The translations under genes were made by a program, and so were the position numbers. Positions 25,190 to 33,973 of a DNA stretch of 64,000 nucleotides are shown here, piece by piece. This DNA is from Microlunatus speluncae (GTDB lineage Bacteria; Actinomycetota; Actinomycetes; Propionibacteriales; Propionibacteriaceae). How positions within the stretch are numbered: position 1 is the stretch's first letter; every line of letters begins with the position of its first letter. Under the pieces are notes generated by a model. The model was not told the DNA's origin. It worked only from the letters and a program-made list of their open reading frames with translations, and ran no database searches. The DNA lies in the NCBI RefSeq assembly GCF_009299835.1, contig NZ_VKCZ01000019.1, positions 620,001 to 684,000 of the forward strand, read 5' to 3'.

Positions 25190-26158
25190 GTGTTCGGACG
25201 AAAGTTCACAGCAGATCTGATCAACCGGAGTGCGGAGACCGAGGGAGATCGGCGCCGCTTCCTGAAGGGCGCCGGGATCGCCGGCTTGGGTGTCATCGGT
25301 GCCGGCGCGCTCAACGCCGGCACGGCCAGCGCGGACGTGAGCGGTGCGGCGCTGAGCGATGCGTCGGTGCTCAACTTCGCGCTCAACCTGGAGTATCTGG
25401 AGGCCCAGTTCTATCTGTATGCGGTGACCGGTAACGGTCTGCCGAGCAAGTTGACCAGCGGCACCGGCAAGCAGGGCAAGGTGACCGGCGGGCACAAGGT
25501 GCGGTTCAAGAGCCGCAAGACCCGGGAGTATGCCACCGAGATCGCCGCCGACGAGTTGGCCCACGTCAACTTCCTGCGCAGCGCGCTCGGGTCGGCGGCG
25601 GTGGCGCAGCCGGCGATCGATCTGAAGGCCAGCTTCACCGCGGCGGCGCAGGCGGCCGGGATCGTGAAGAAAGGCCGCGAGTTCGACGCGTTCGAGTGCG
25701 AGGAGAACTTCCTGCTCGCCGCGTACCTGTTCGAGGACGTCGGCGTCACCGCCTACAAGGGAGCGGCGCCGCTGATCCAGAACAAGACCTACCTCGAGGC
25801 CGCCGCCGGCATCCTGGCCGTCGAGGCCTACCATGCGGCCAACATCCGCACCCTGATCTATGAGGACAACCAAGGTCTCCTCGGCGGTCTGCTCGGCGGC
25901 CATGATCTGAAGAAGGCGGCCGGCAAGCTGTCCGACGCCCGGGACGCGCTGAGCGGCTCGGTCGACAATGATCAAGGAGTCGAGGACTCCGACGGCGATG
26001 CCAACATCGTGCCGGCGGACGAGAACGGCGTGGCCTACAGCCGCAGCGCCGGCGATGTGCTGAACATCGTCTACCTCAACCCGGCCAAGGTCAGCAAGGG
26101 CGGCTTCTACCCAGCCGGCATGAATGGCGACATCGTCACCAGCAACAACAACGCCTGA
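25190..26158 (+). CDS. Tat-exported ferritin-like (desiccation-related) protein 3
   Basis: The 322-residue protein begins with GTG (AGGGGA upstream), has a Tat signal (DRRRFLKGAGIAGLGVIGAG) and a ferritin-like domain: VLNFALNLEYLEAQFYLYAV, YATEIAADELAHVNFLRSAL, AYLFEDVGVTAYKGAAPLIQ and AAGILAVEAYHAANIRTLIY. Compared with the two shorter paralogues it has an extra C-terminal 100 residues with glycine and asparagine (GGLLGGHDLK, GFYPAGMNGDIVTSNNNA). It probably acts in the envelope as a metal-binding stress protein. A perfect hairpin terminator follows. Confidence 0.9.
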   Translation: MFGRKFTADLINRSAETEGDRRRFLKGAGIAGLGVIGAGALNAGTASADVSGAALSDASVLNFALNLEYLEAQFYLYAVTGNGLPSKLTSGTGKQGKVTGGHKVRFKSRKTREYATEIAADELAHVNFLRSALGSAAVAQPAIDLKASFTAAAQAAGIVKKGREFDAFECEENFLLAAYLFEDVGVTAYKGAAPLIQNKTYLEAAAGILAVEAYHAANIRTLIYEDNQGLLGGLLGGHDLKKAAGKLSDARDALSGSVDNDQGVEDSDGDANIVPADENGVAYSRSAGDVLNIVYLNPAKVSKGGFYPAGMNGDIVTSNNNA

Positions 26159-26181
26159 CCGAACTCGTCAGCGCCGCCGAC

Positions 26182-26205
26182 GACCCCGATAGAACGATCG
26201 GGGTC
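26182..26205 (+). terminator. Hairpin terminator of ferritin-like gene 3
   Basis: GACCCCGAT pairs perfectly with ATCGGGGTC (9 bp) around a 6-base loop, 24 bases after the stop. Confidence 0.8.
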
Positions 26206-26366
26206 GATCGGCGATCCTTTCCTTCAGTTCTTCAGCTGAAGATTCCGGTGAATGTGCAATTCGCCACAGGGTTATTTCGGTATGCCCGAAATGGTTTGCC
26301 TGAGTTTCTGAAACTCAGGCGCATCAACTCGTTCCGGACAGCAAGATCGTCCGGTAAGGTCCTCAG

Positions 26367-27026
26367 CACTTGAGCACCGATTCCGATTGGGACTACCTGC
26401 GATCGGCGTCGATGCCCCAGTAGTTCACCTCAACACGACGGGGGTGAATCGGGGATTGGTACAGACGAGTTGATCAACTGGCTCGCTCCAGTTCTGACAA
26501 GGCGCTCGACCGCTTGTTCGGTCGGGCGCCTTGCCCGTTGGATGGCTTGTTTACATGGCGAATCGGGCTCTTGTCTCAGTCCGTGGGCGGCGAGCTGTGC
26601 GGACTCCTCAGGTTCCTGCAATCGCTGGATCCATCGCGATCTGCCGTGGTGACCAAGCCCACGGATCCGTGTGTCAACAGCATCCTGCGCGCGATGCACC
26701 GAGTCATCTTGATCATGAACAGTGCCCCGGGTAGGCGCGAGGTTCGGTGGTGAATTCGCGAATTTCCGCGGTTCCTGAGAAATTCTGATAACGAGTTGGT
26801 AACGGCGGCGTTACTGCCTTGCTGCTCGGTAGGTGTACCGATACCTTCATCCCGGAAGGCGCGCTTGCGGGTTAAAAGGCCTGGGGGGGCAAATAGCAAG
26901 CTGCGCGCCTCAGAAATCACTGTCTTGGGGGAATGGGTGAGCCACGTCTCTGCGACTTGCTCCCGTCCTTAGGCAGTCCGTGAGGAGTTCCATTGTTGGG
27001 AATTCCTGTAGCAGGTAGGGAGAAGC
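26367..27026 (+). promoter_or_regulatory. Long conserved leader upstream of LPNTG protein 1 (copy 1)
   Basis: This 660-base non-coding region matches the region before LPNTG protein 2 (58041-58753) in blocks: CACTTGRGCACCGAT then TTGGGACTACCTGCGA; CACGACGGGGG; a strong hairpin (26498-26533); GGTACCGATAC-like and CCTGGGGGGGC boxes; AATCACTGTCTTGGGGGAA; and a final GGGAATTCCTGTAnCAGG before the start codon. A -10-like TAAGGT precedes the first block, so transcription could begin there. The conservation between two distant copies, with diverged spacers, suggests selected RNA or DNA structure, such as an attenuator or riboswitch-like element. Confidence 0.65.
26498..26533 (+). terminator. Conserved hairpin in leader copy 1, candidate attenuator
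   Basis: CAAGGCGCTCGACC pairs with GGTCGGGCGCCTTG (14 bp with one T-G wobble) around an 8-base loop. The equivalent hairpin in copy 2 (58175-58213) has a T-A pair at the wobble position, so pairing is retained. It lies far upstream of the coding region, after the first conserved blocks, which is the position of an attenuator. Confidence 0.65.
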
Positions 27027-28760
27027 ATGTCGCAACGTCGGCGCGTTGGAACGCGCCTAGCTGCAGCTGCCGTCGCGGCCGGATCCGTGTTGTCCTTCTG
27101 GGCGATCACCCCGGCGTCGGCACTGCCCACGGATCGAGCGGAGGCTGAGGGCCGCTTCCTGAGCGCCTCCGGTTCGCTCGATCTGAACGAGATCGCCGCG
27201 CTCAAGCCGGTCTACCGCGGTGACTCGAGCAACAACGATCCGGCCGTCGAGAAGAACAACCTCGAGGCCAAGGTGCTGGACGAGATCGACCTTGATCTCA
27301 TCGGCGCCGACGGTGAAGGCTCCTTGGGCTCCGCCGGCGACCTGCTGGGTGCCGGTGTGGTCGGGCAGTACGCGAAGGCCGAGAAGGATGGCGTGCCGTT
27401 CGCCTCCGCCGGTGCGATCAACGACGACGGTGCGATCGAGCTGGCCGGCGACGATGATGAGGGCAAGGCCGAGGACAACGCGTTCATCGACCTGACCGAT
27501 TTCCTGGTCGACAACGAGCTGGACGACCTGGTGGCCCAGGCCCGGCTCGAGGTGGGCGCCCTGTCCGCGACCGCCACGTACGACGAGAACGGCGAGCCGG
27601 TTGGCGATTACCAGATCGGCGATCTGAAGCTGGTCCTGGACGTCACGCTGCTCGAGGATCTCGAGCTCGGTGATCTGCTCGACGACCTCGGTCTGTCCGA
27701 CGAGAACGGCGACGGCCTGCTGAACATCACCCCCTCCAAGGAGGGTGACGACCGGGAGCTCGGCGAGCTGCTCGGCGACGGTGACGGCGCTGTCGCGATC
27801 GACATCGAAGAAGGTGAGATCGTTGTCGACCTCGAGGAGTTGATCAAGTCCAAGGGTGGCGACTACGCCAAGGGTCTGAACGAGCTGCCGGCGAACACCG
27901 AGCTCATTGATGGTGATCTGCTGGAGGCTGCTCTGCAGGGCGCCGGCAACACCGTCGAGGAACTGCTCAACGATCTGCTCGACGAGGATCTGCTCGGCGA
28001 CGATCTGCTCGGTGGCGAGGAGGGTGGTCTGCTCGACAACATCCTCGGTGAGAACAGCGACATCAACCTCGGTGAGGATCTGTTCGACTCGATCTCCGAG
28101 GACGTCTTGTCGGTCAAGGCCAACGTGCAGGAGAACCCGGGCGAGTTCACCGATCCGCGGGCGACCGGGGAGTCGGAGGACGAGGGTGAGGGCATCCTGT
28201 CCGCTGCCGCGACCACCGAGGGCTCCTTCACGCAGCGCGCGCTGAAGATCACCGTGCTCCCGGACGAGAGTGGTGACGACGAAGAGGCACTCGCCGTCGT
28301 CAATCTGGCCTCGGCCACGGTCCGCCAGGCCGACGACGGCACCGGTGAGGTTGATGCCGCTGCTGATGATGACGCTGCTGCTGATGACGATGCCGCTGCT
28401 GACGACGATGCCGCTGCTGATGATGACGCTGCTGCTGACGACGATGCCGCTGCTGATGATGACGCTGCTGCTGACGACGATGCTGCTGCTGATGATGATG
28501 ACGCTGCTGCTGATGACGATGCTGCTGCTGATGACGATGCCGCTGCTGATGACGATGCCGCTGCTGATGATGACGCTGCTGCTGATGATGACGCTGCTGC
28601 CGACTACGCGGCCGCTGCTGATGGTGGCGATGGTGAGCTGCCGAACACCGGTTCCGACCTGTCTCTCGGCCTTCTGGCCGGGGCCGGGGCCCTGGTGCTC
28701 GCCGGTGGTACGACCGTTGTGGTCGGCCGTCTCCGTCGCAACGCAGGGTCCGCCCTGTGA
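27027..28760 (+). CDS. LPXTG-anchored surface protein with AAADDD repeats (choice-of-anchor G type), copy 1
   Basis: The 577-residue protein has a signal peptide (RLAAAAVAAGSVLSFWAITP, cleavage after ASA), then EAEGRFLSASGSLDL, VVGQYAKAEKDGVPFASAG and DDDEGKAEDNAFIDLTDFL, a pattern like choice-of-anchor G proteins. A Leu/Asp-rich section (LNDLLDEDLLGDDLL) precedes 13 AAADDD hexapeptide units (residues 444-522; one has an extra Asp). LPNTG (538-542), a hydrophobic helix and a basic RRLRR tail form a cell-wall sorting signal. It is probably linked to peptidoglycan by a sortase, with the acidic repeats spanning the wall. The start has GGTAGGGAGAA upstream. Confidence 0.88.
   Translation: MSQRRRVGTRLAAAAVAAGSVLSFWAITPASALPTDRAEAEGRFLSASGSLDLNEIAALKPVYRGDSSNNDPAVEKNNLEAKVLDEIDLDLIGADGEGSLGSAGDLLGAGVVGQYAKAEKDGVPFASAGAINDDGAIELAGDDDEGKAEDNAFIDLTDFLVDNELDDLVAQARLEVGALSATATYDENGEPVGDYQIGDLKLVLDVTLLEDLELGDLLDDLGLSDENGDGLLNITPSKEGDDRELGELLGDGDGAVAIDIEEGEIVVDLEELIKSKGGDYAKGLNELPANTELIDGDLLEAALQGAGNTVEELLNDLLDEDLLGDDLLGGEEGGLLDNILGENSDINLGEDLFDSISEDVLSVKANVQENPGEFTDPRATGESEDEGEGILSAAATTEGSFTQRALKITVLPDESGDDEEALAVVNLASATVRQADDGTGEVDAAADDDAAADDDAAADDDAAADDDAAADDDAAADDDAAADDDAAADDDDAAADDDAAADDDAAADDDAAADDDAAADDDAAADYAAAADGGDGELPNTGSDLSLGLLAGAGALVLAGGTTVVVGRLRRNAGSAL
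28356..28592 (+). repeat. In-frame 18-bp tandem repeats encoding AAADDD (13 units)
   Basis: Thirteen consecutive units of the form GCNGCTGCT-GAYGAYGAY encode Ala-Ala-Ala-Asp-Asp-Asp; the eighth unit carries one extra Asp codon. Codons vary (GCC/GCT, GAT/GAC) between units, so expansion is followed by drift. The paralogue at 60083-60352 has 15 units. Confidence 0.95.
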
Positions 28761-28802
28761 GGTTTGACCTGGCAATGATCATCTTCGGGTGATCACCGGA
28801 TT

Positions 28803-28832
28803 CGGCCCCTCGCACTCCGGTGCGAGGGGCCG
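28803..28832 (+). terminator. Hairpin terminator of LPNTG protein 1
   Basis: CGGCCCCTCGCAC pairs perfectly with GTGCGAGGGGCCG (13 bp) around a 4-base loop, 42 bases after the stop. A related hairpin follows the paralogue. Confidence 0.85.
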
Positions 28833-28857
28833 ATTCCACACCTTGGAGGGGCTTGAG

Positions 28858-29202
28858 ATGAGTTCTGAGATTCTGGCCAGTGATCATCCCTCACATCCTC
28901 GTCCGGCCCGCAGAGACCTGTTGGCGGGGATCAGGGCGGCAGCAAGTCAGTACAGCCGAGCAGTCGCTGCGGCGCGCGAGGCGGGGCTAGGTGACTCAGC
29001 GATCGTCGATGCATCGGTCGATCTGCCAGACGCCTCGACCTGGCAGCGACCTAACGTGTTCGATGAAGCGCTGCTCGAAGCCCAGCGGTCGGAGGTCGAA
29101 TGGCTCGCCACTACCGGGTTGACCGAAAATCAGATCGCCGCCCGGTTGGGAATCAGCTGTCGACGGATTCGGGAGTGGACCGCCGACCTGACGGTCCGGT
29201 GA
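28858..29202 (+). CDS. Small helix-turn-helix protein
   Basis: The 114-residue protein ends in a helix-turn-helix of the sigma region 4/resolvase type (EWLATTGLTENQIAARLGIS followed by CRRIREWTADL). The N-terminal half is helical (RRDLLAGIRAAASQYSRAVA). GGAGG lies nine bases before the ATG at 28858. It may regulate the surface protein gene or simply follow its terminator. No family name is certain. Confidence 0.7.
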   Translation: MSSEILASDHPSHPRPARRDLLAGIRAAASQYSRAVAAAREAGLGDSAIVDASVDLPDASTWQRPNVFDEALLEAQRSEVEWLATTGLTENQIAARLGISCRRIREWTADLTVR

Positions 29203-29856
29203 TCCATGCCGCTCCAGCTGCCGGGCCCGTCCTTGGCGCGTCTTCTCCGGCCGGCCGAAACCCCAGGCGAGGGCAACTCCCTGGCCTGCCCCCTTCAACA
29301 AGCTCAGGACATGCTTCGACAGGCTCAGCCTGGATCCGCCAATGATCTTGGATCGGTCGGATCGCGAGCTTCTCGTTCCCTGAGCCTGTCGAAGGGGAAA
29401 CCAGGGTGCCCCCTCCTTCGGTTCGGCGATAGGCCGGGAAAGACGCACCAAAGGGGGTGACTGCGGTGGATAGGTGTCGCCGGCCGGGTGCCGGTCTCGG
29501 CCGGGTGGGTGGACGAGTCGGCTCGAGATCGTGCCGCCAGGGTTTGCTGCGGGCGGCGCACCCGTCGAGAGGACTGCTTGGCCTCAGGTTTCCGTGTGGT
29601 GGCCGGCTTCGCTCCCTTTTGTGTGGCTTCGCCCCACCTACAACGGCCGCGAAGCACGAGTAAAGGGCGCGAAGTCGAGTGATCATGCCATTCGTGAAGG
29701 CCGCCGACTGTGCCAACCCGTCCGCACACTGATCCAAGATCATCGGTGGATCCAGGCTGAGAGACTCGAGATCTTGAGGTATGCCAAGGAGTACAACAAT
29801 GTTGATCAAGGAATCCCGGTCATGACCGGGTGTCACGACTCGTGGCTGGTCGCGGG
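29203..29856. other. Gene-free stretch with a repetitive palindromic element
   Basis: Both strands have long open frames here, but they are Arg/Ser/Pro-rich or are the translation of the repeat at 29291-29397. Apart from that element I see no gene, ribosome binding site or RNA structure. Confidence 0.6.
29291..29397. repeat. Dispersed palindromic repeat (REP-like)
   Basis: CTTCGACAGGCTCAG (29314-29328) and its inverse CTGAGCCTGTCGAAG (29380-29394) face each other, with an extra degenerate copy CTTCAACAAGCTCAG at 29293-29307. The same core, with A instead of G in CAAGCTC, occurs at 63638-63691 inside a coding region. Such elements are scattered through actinobacterial genomes; their mobilising enzyme is not visible here. 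Confidence 0.75.
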
Positions 29857-30219
29857 ATGACGGGAGACGACTCAGCCGGCGATGGTCCATTGATGCCGTA
29901 CACCGATCTGGTGATGGACGCTCTGGCCGAGCTGGCAGACCCCGCTTATCAGGAACGGGTCTGGACCGGCCGATCACCGGGTGAGATGTCGTCGTTCGTC
30001 GAGTGCCTGGAGTTCCTGTTCGACGATTCCGGCCTCGCCGTGGCTTTGGATCGAGGCGCGGTGTTCGGGCCGGAGATCGACGCTCAGCTGCGTACCTTGG
30101 CCGAGCTGGCCCGACAGATCGGTCGCGACACCGAACCGTTCGAACGACTGGCCGCCGATCCCCGGTTCATCGAGTGCCGCCGGATCGCCGGCGCCGTCCA
30201 CGCCCGGTTGTCGACCTAG
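29857..30219 (+). CDS. Small hypothetical protein
   Basis: The frame from 29857 encodes 120 residues with protein-like composition (YTDLVMDALAELADPAYQER, SFVECLEFLFDDSGLAVALD, LRTLAELARQIGRDTEPFER). It is soluble and helical, reminiscent of the SCO4402 group of actinobacterial proteins, but I do not claim a family. The start could instead be the ATG at 29893. It is followed 125 bases later by the lectin-like gene. Confidence 0.6.
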   Translation: MTGDDSAGDGPLMPYTDLVMDALAELADPAYQERVWTGRSPGEMSSFVECLEFLFDDSGLAVALDRGAVFGPEIDAQLRTLAELARQIGRDTEPFERLAADPRFIECRRIAGAVHARLST

Positions 30220-30344
30220 CTGATCCCCGCCGATGTTCGGGTTTGTTCGACCGTGTTGTGGCAGGGGACGAAGACCGGTGGACTCGGACCCCGAGGCAAC
30301 TCTTGGCCTTGCTGAGAACGATGCTCAAAGGGGTGCAGAAACCA

Positions 30345-31322
30345 ATGACGGTCAACGCTGCAGAATGCATCAATTCACCCAACGTTCCGGTGGGGCCACC
30401 GCCGCCGGCGGTTCCCGTTGCGCCGACCCGCGGCATCGGCGAACTCACGCTGGACCTCTTCGCCCGCGGTGAGAACAACCAGCTGTATCACCGGTGGTGG
30501 ACAGCCGGGAAGCCTTGGACCCAGTGGGAAAGCCTGCGGGGCGAGTTGGCCTCGGGTGCCGGTGCCGGTTCGCACAATGCGGGGATCGTGCACCTGGGGG
30601 TGCTTGGTTCCGGGCGGCGCATCCACGACCGCGCGTACGACCACGGCAGCGGATTGCTGCGCGGCTGGAGCAACTGGAAACCGCTCGGAACCAAGGAGTT
30701 CAACTCCGCGCCGACGGCGGCATCCTGGGGTACTGATCATTTCGCGATGTTCGCCCGGGGCACCGACAACAAGATCTGGCACAACCGCTACCGCTTCGGT
30801 GGCGGCGGCTGGACCGACTGGCAGCCGATCTTCGCCGGCGACACCCGTACCTTCAGTTCCGGTCCGGCAGCCGTCGCCTACGACACCGAACGGCTGCACG
30901 TGTTCGCCAAGGGCATCGACAACCTGATCTACGACATCCACACGCTTCCCCAAGGCGGCTGGAGCATGTGGACGCCGATCGGCACCCAGACCTTCGGTTC
31001 CGGACCGGCGGCGGCGTCGTGGGGGACCACCCATCTCGCCTTGTTCGCGGTCGGCACGGACCAGAAGGTATGGACCACCGCCTACCGATTCGGCACCGGC
31101 TGGGCGGCCTGGACGGCGATGTCGGGTGATCAACAGTTCACCGAAGCGCCGGCCGCCGGCACCCACAAGGCGAACACGCTGAACGTGTTCGCCCTGGGCA
31201 CCAACGGGGAGATCTGGGAACGGGCTTGGAACGAGGCCGGCCAGACCTGGACCGCCTGGGCCTCGACCGGCGCCAAGAAGTTCACCTCCGGACCCGCCTG
31301 CACCTCCTGGAGCAACCGATGA
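30345..31322 (+). CDS. Lectin-like beta-propeller protein (PLL/DUF346-type repeats)
   Basis: The 325-residue protein has about six repeats of the form LxxFAxGxDNxIWHxxxxxxGWTxW: LDLFARGENNQLYHRWWTAG, FAMFARGTDNKIWHNRYRFG, LHVFAKGIDNLIYDIHTLPQ, LALFAVGTDQKVWTTAYRFG and LNVFALGTNGEIWERAWNEA. This is the PLL/DUF346 propeller that binds sugars in known lectins. No signal peptide is seen, so it is cytoplasmic or exported unconventionally. Start 30345 is preferred because AAAGGGG lies upstream. Its stop overlaps the next gene's ATG (ATGA), so the two are coupled. Confidence 0.82.
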   Translation: MTVNAAECINSPNVPVGPPPPAVPVAPTRGIGELTLDLFARGENNQLYHRWWTAGKPWTQWESLRGELASGAGAGSHNAGIVHLGVLGSGRRIHDRAYDHGSGLLRGWSNWKPLGTKEFNSAPTAASWGTDHFAMFARGTDNKIWHNRYRFGGGGWTDWQPIFAGDTRTFSSGPAAVAYDTERLHVFAKGIDNLIYDIHTLPQGGWSMWTPIGTQTFGSGPAAASWGTTHLALFAVGTDQKVWTTAYRFGTGWAAWTAMSGDQQFTEAPAAGTHKANTLNVFALGTNGEIWERAWNEAGQTWTAWASTGAKKFTSGPACTSWSNR

Positions 31323-32671
31323 GCGATCAGCCGAATCCTCCCTTCTCCACCGTGACCCGGCGCGCGCTGCTCGGCATCTCCGCCGGGCTCGCCGGGGCGG
31401 CGGCGCTCTCCCCGCTGGTCAGTGAGGTGGCCGCTGCCACCCCGGTCGGCGGCGCCGCGCCGCTCGCCGGCGCGCCGGAGATCCTGACCGACGACATCTT
31501 TCCGATCGGCTTGTTCTGGCCGCCGCCGCAACGGCAGACCAGAATCGAGCGCTACGACGAGATCGCCGAGTCCGGAATCAATCTGGTCATGGGTGGCAAT
31601 GACCTGGTCAACAAGACCGCGAACCACGCGATGCTTCCGGTCGCCCACGACGCCGGACTGCGGGTGCTGCCGGTCGAGGACCGGATCAACCAGGTCGTGC
31701 CCAAGACGGGCTTCGAGGCCGACCTGCGCTCCGTCCTGGAGGAGTACGAGCGGTTCCCCGCGTTCAAGGGTTTCCGCATCGCCGACGAACCCAGCCCGAT
31801 CCACTATCCACGCTTCCGCATGATCACCGACGTCCTGGCTGCGGCGTCACCGGACAAGCTGGCCCACATCAATCTGGTGCCGATCTACAGCGCCAATCTG
31901 GATGCGACGTATCAGGAGTTCCTGCGGCGCTACGTCGAGCAGGTCGACCTGCCGTTCATCTCCTTCGACCACTATCCGCTGCTCACCGACGACTCCGTCC
32001 GGGCGACCTTCTTCCTCAACCACCGGCGAATCCGTGAGGCGGGACTCGCCTCGCAGCGGCCGACCTGGGTGTATGTCTGTTCGGTCGACCACTGGAACCT
32101 GAAGAGGCCGAACTATGCCGAGCTGGCGTGGCAGATCACGATGGGACTCGTCTATGGCTGCAAGGGCATCCAATACTTCACCTACTGGACGCCGGAGAAT
32201 CGGCCGGACTTCGAGTTCGGCGAGGCGCTGATCAAGAAGGACGGCTGCCAGTCGCAGGTCTATGTCGATGCCAAGGCGATCAACAACGGCTATCTGCAGC
32301 CGGTGGGCCGACAGCTCAAGCAGCTGGTGAGCGAGCGGGTGTTCTTCCACGTCGGCACGGGCAACCCTCCGTTGGGCGGCGACAGGTTCGACTCTGCGCA
32401 ATCGGCCGTGCTGGAAGCGTTGGCCGGCTCCCCGGTCGTCGTCGGAGAATTCCGCCGGCAACCGGCCGGGTCAGAGCGGTGGATCCTCGTCGCCAATCGT
32501 TCCTACTCGGCCAACGCGAGCACGACGGTCACGGTGAAGTCGGGCGTCAGGGAAGTCGCCGTGTTCGATCCCGCGACCGGTCAGTATGCGGCCGTGCCGG
32601 TGACGAACCGCCAGTTCGCAGTCGCGATCGACCGGGGATTGGGCAAGCTGTACCGGATCACCACCAGCTGA
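31319..32671 (+). CDS. Tat-exported glycoside-hydrolase-like TIM-barrel protein
   Basis: The 450-residue protein has a Tat-type signal (TVTRRALLGISAGLAGAAAL) and then a TIM-barrel pattern with GFRIADEPSPIHYPRF and VEQVDLPFISFDHYPLLTDD, KGIQYFTYWTPENRPD and a C-terminal beta domain (WILVANRSYSANASTTVTVK). The DEP and DHY motifs suggest a GH42- or agarase-like hydrolase, with the acid residue in ADEPS. It probably cleaves or binds an external glycan. The start overlaps the lectin-like gene, implying a two-protein system. Confidence 0.75.
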   Translation: MSDQPNPPFSTVTRRALLGISAGLAGAAALSPLVSEVAAATPVGGAAPLAGAPEILTDDIFPIGLFWPPPQRQTRIERYDEIAESGINLVMGGNDLVNKTANHAMLPVAHDAGLRVLPVEDRINQVVPKTGFEADLRSVLEEYERFPAFKGFRIADEPSPIHYPRFRMITDVLAAASPDKLAHINLVPIYSANLDATYQEFLRRYVEQVDLPFISFDHYPLLTDDSVRATFFLNHRRIREAGLASQRPTWVYVCSVDHWNLKRPNYAELAWQITMGLVYGCKGIQYFTYWTPENRPDFEFGEALIKKDGCQSQVYVDAKAINNGYLQPVGRQLKQLVSERVFFHVGTGNPPLGGDRFDSAQSAVLEALAGSPVVVGEFRRQPAGSERWILVANRSYSANASTTVTVKSGVREVAVFDPATGQYAAVPVTNRQFAVAIDRGLGKLYRITTS

Positions 32672-32773
32672 GACCTGCCGTGAGGTGCGGGATGATCGCG
32701 ACATGAGTCCATCGGTCGCCGGCCCGGGCCCCAACACGGTCGAACAAACCCGAACACCGGCGCCGGTCCGAGG

Positions 32774-33910
32774 ATGAGCCGAGACCTAGCGCACCGGCGC
32801 CGGCAGCTGCTGCTCGAGCTGCTCCGCGTTCGAGGCGCCGTCAAGGTCAGCGAGCTGGCTCCTGAGCTCGGCGTGTCGGAGATGACTGTACGCCGTGACC
32901 TCGCCGCGCTCGCCGACCGTGGCCTGCTGGACAAGGTGTACGGCGGCGCCACCCTGGTCGAGCCCGACACCACCTTCCATGCCGCGCTCGAGCCGGCTCC
33001 GGCGGCAACGCAGCACCGGCGGCGGTTCACGATCGGGATGGTGGTGCCGTCCTTCAGCTATTACTGGCCGGCCATCATCGCGGGCGCCCGGTCTGCCGCC
33101 GACGCGGCCGGAGCTCGGCTGCTGCTGCGGTCGTCGTCCAGTGACCTGATCGACGACCGCAAGCAGATCTCCGCCCTGGCTTGCACTCCCGGCGTGGACG
33201 CGCTGATCGCGGCCCCCGGGCTCGAGGCCCCCGGCTCGGGCGCGCTGGTGCGTTGGCTGGAGCAGCTGCGGCAACCCGTCATGCTCGCCGAACGCCGGGC
33301 GCCGGCCTCGATGCTGGAGTGGGCGGTGTCGGACCACGCTGCCGGGGCGGCCATGGCTGTGCGGCATCTGCACGACAACGGTCACCGCCGCATCGGACTG
33401 TTTGCCCACGACCTCAGCCCCACGACGCCGCACATCCAACGCGGGTGGAGTGGCCAGCTTCGGGCCCTCGACCTCGACCCCGCCGCACAACTCGGCGGCC
33501 CGACTGCGGCCTTCACCGAACCCGGTCGCGATCGGGTCCTCGACGACGTCGTCGCCGACCTCCGCCGGCACCGTACGACCGCGGTCATCGTGCACTCCGA
33601 CCCACCGGCCCAAGCCCTGGTCCAGCACTGCATCGACCTGGGAATGCGGATCCCCGACGACCTCGAAGTGGTCACCTATGACGACGAAGTCGCCCAGCTG
33701 AGCCAGCCGTCCCTCACCGCGGTCCGACCGCCCAAACATCACGTCGGCCGCGTCGCGGTCGAGTGTCTGGTCGCCCGCCTCCAGGAAGGTAGCAACCGCC
33801 CGGTGACCCGCGTCGTCCTCACGCCGGAACTGATCATCCGGCAATCGAGCCCGCGCCGGGATCGTGCGGCCGGTGAGACAACCCAGCTTTCCCGACCCAC
33901 GGCGCCATGA
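32774..33910 (+). CDS. DeoR-type HTH fused to a LacI-type sugar-binding domain
   Basis: The 378-residue protein has an N-terminal DeoR helix-turn-helix (RRRQLLLELLRVRGAVKVSE then LGVSEMTVRRDLAALADRGL) and, from residue about 85, a periplasmic-binding-protein-like domain as in LacI regulators (FTIGMVVPSFSYYWPAIIAG, HLHDNGHRRIGLFA, MRIPDDLEVVTYDDEVAQLS). It would sense a sugar and control the surrounding glycan genes. The HTH type differs from the usual LacI head. It stands between the TIM-barrel and sialidase genes. Confidence 0.87.
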   Translation: MSRDLAHRRRQLLLELLRVRGAVKVSELAPELGVSEMTVRRDLAALADRGLLDKVYGGATLVEPDTTFHAALEPAPAATQHRRRFTIGMVVPSFSYYWPAIIAGARSAADAAGARLLLRSSSSDLIDDRKQISALACTPGVDALIAAPGLEAPGSGALVRWLEQLRQPVMLAERRAPASMLEWAVSDHAAGAAMAVRHLHDNGHRRIGLFAHDLSPTTPHIQRGWSGQLRALDLDPAAQLGGPTAAFTEPGRDRVLDDVVADLRRHRTTAVIVHSDPPAQALVQHCIDLGMRIPDDLEVVTYDDEVAQLSQPSLTAVRPPKHHVGRVAVECLVARLQEGSNRPVTRVVLTPELIIRQSSPRRDRAAGETTQLSRPTAP

Positions 33911-33973
33911 TCGGACGCGATGACTACTCTCACGATCTTCGTCTGGCTGTCGGCCTGAAAGGGTGAGTTCTTC

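Noticed and set aside
26367..26500. c-di-AMP (ydaO-type) riboswitch
   Set aside because: Only the GGGGGTGAATCGG segment of copy 1 resembles it and copy 2 differs there; the remaining conserved boxes do not match the known aptamer.
28356..28592. CRISPR array
   Set aside because: The repeats are contiguous 18-bp coding units without spacers and encode AAADDD in frame.
28300..28887. Gln/His-rich minus-strand frame opposite the AAADDD repeats
   Set aside because: It is the reverse translation of the GCT/GAT repeat and has no independent coding signal.
29153..29977. 274-residue minus-strand protein
   Set aside because: The frame crosses the repetitive palindrome and has Arg/Pro/Ser-rich composition without a start or domain.
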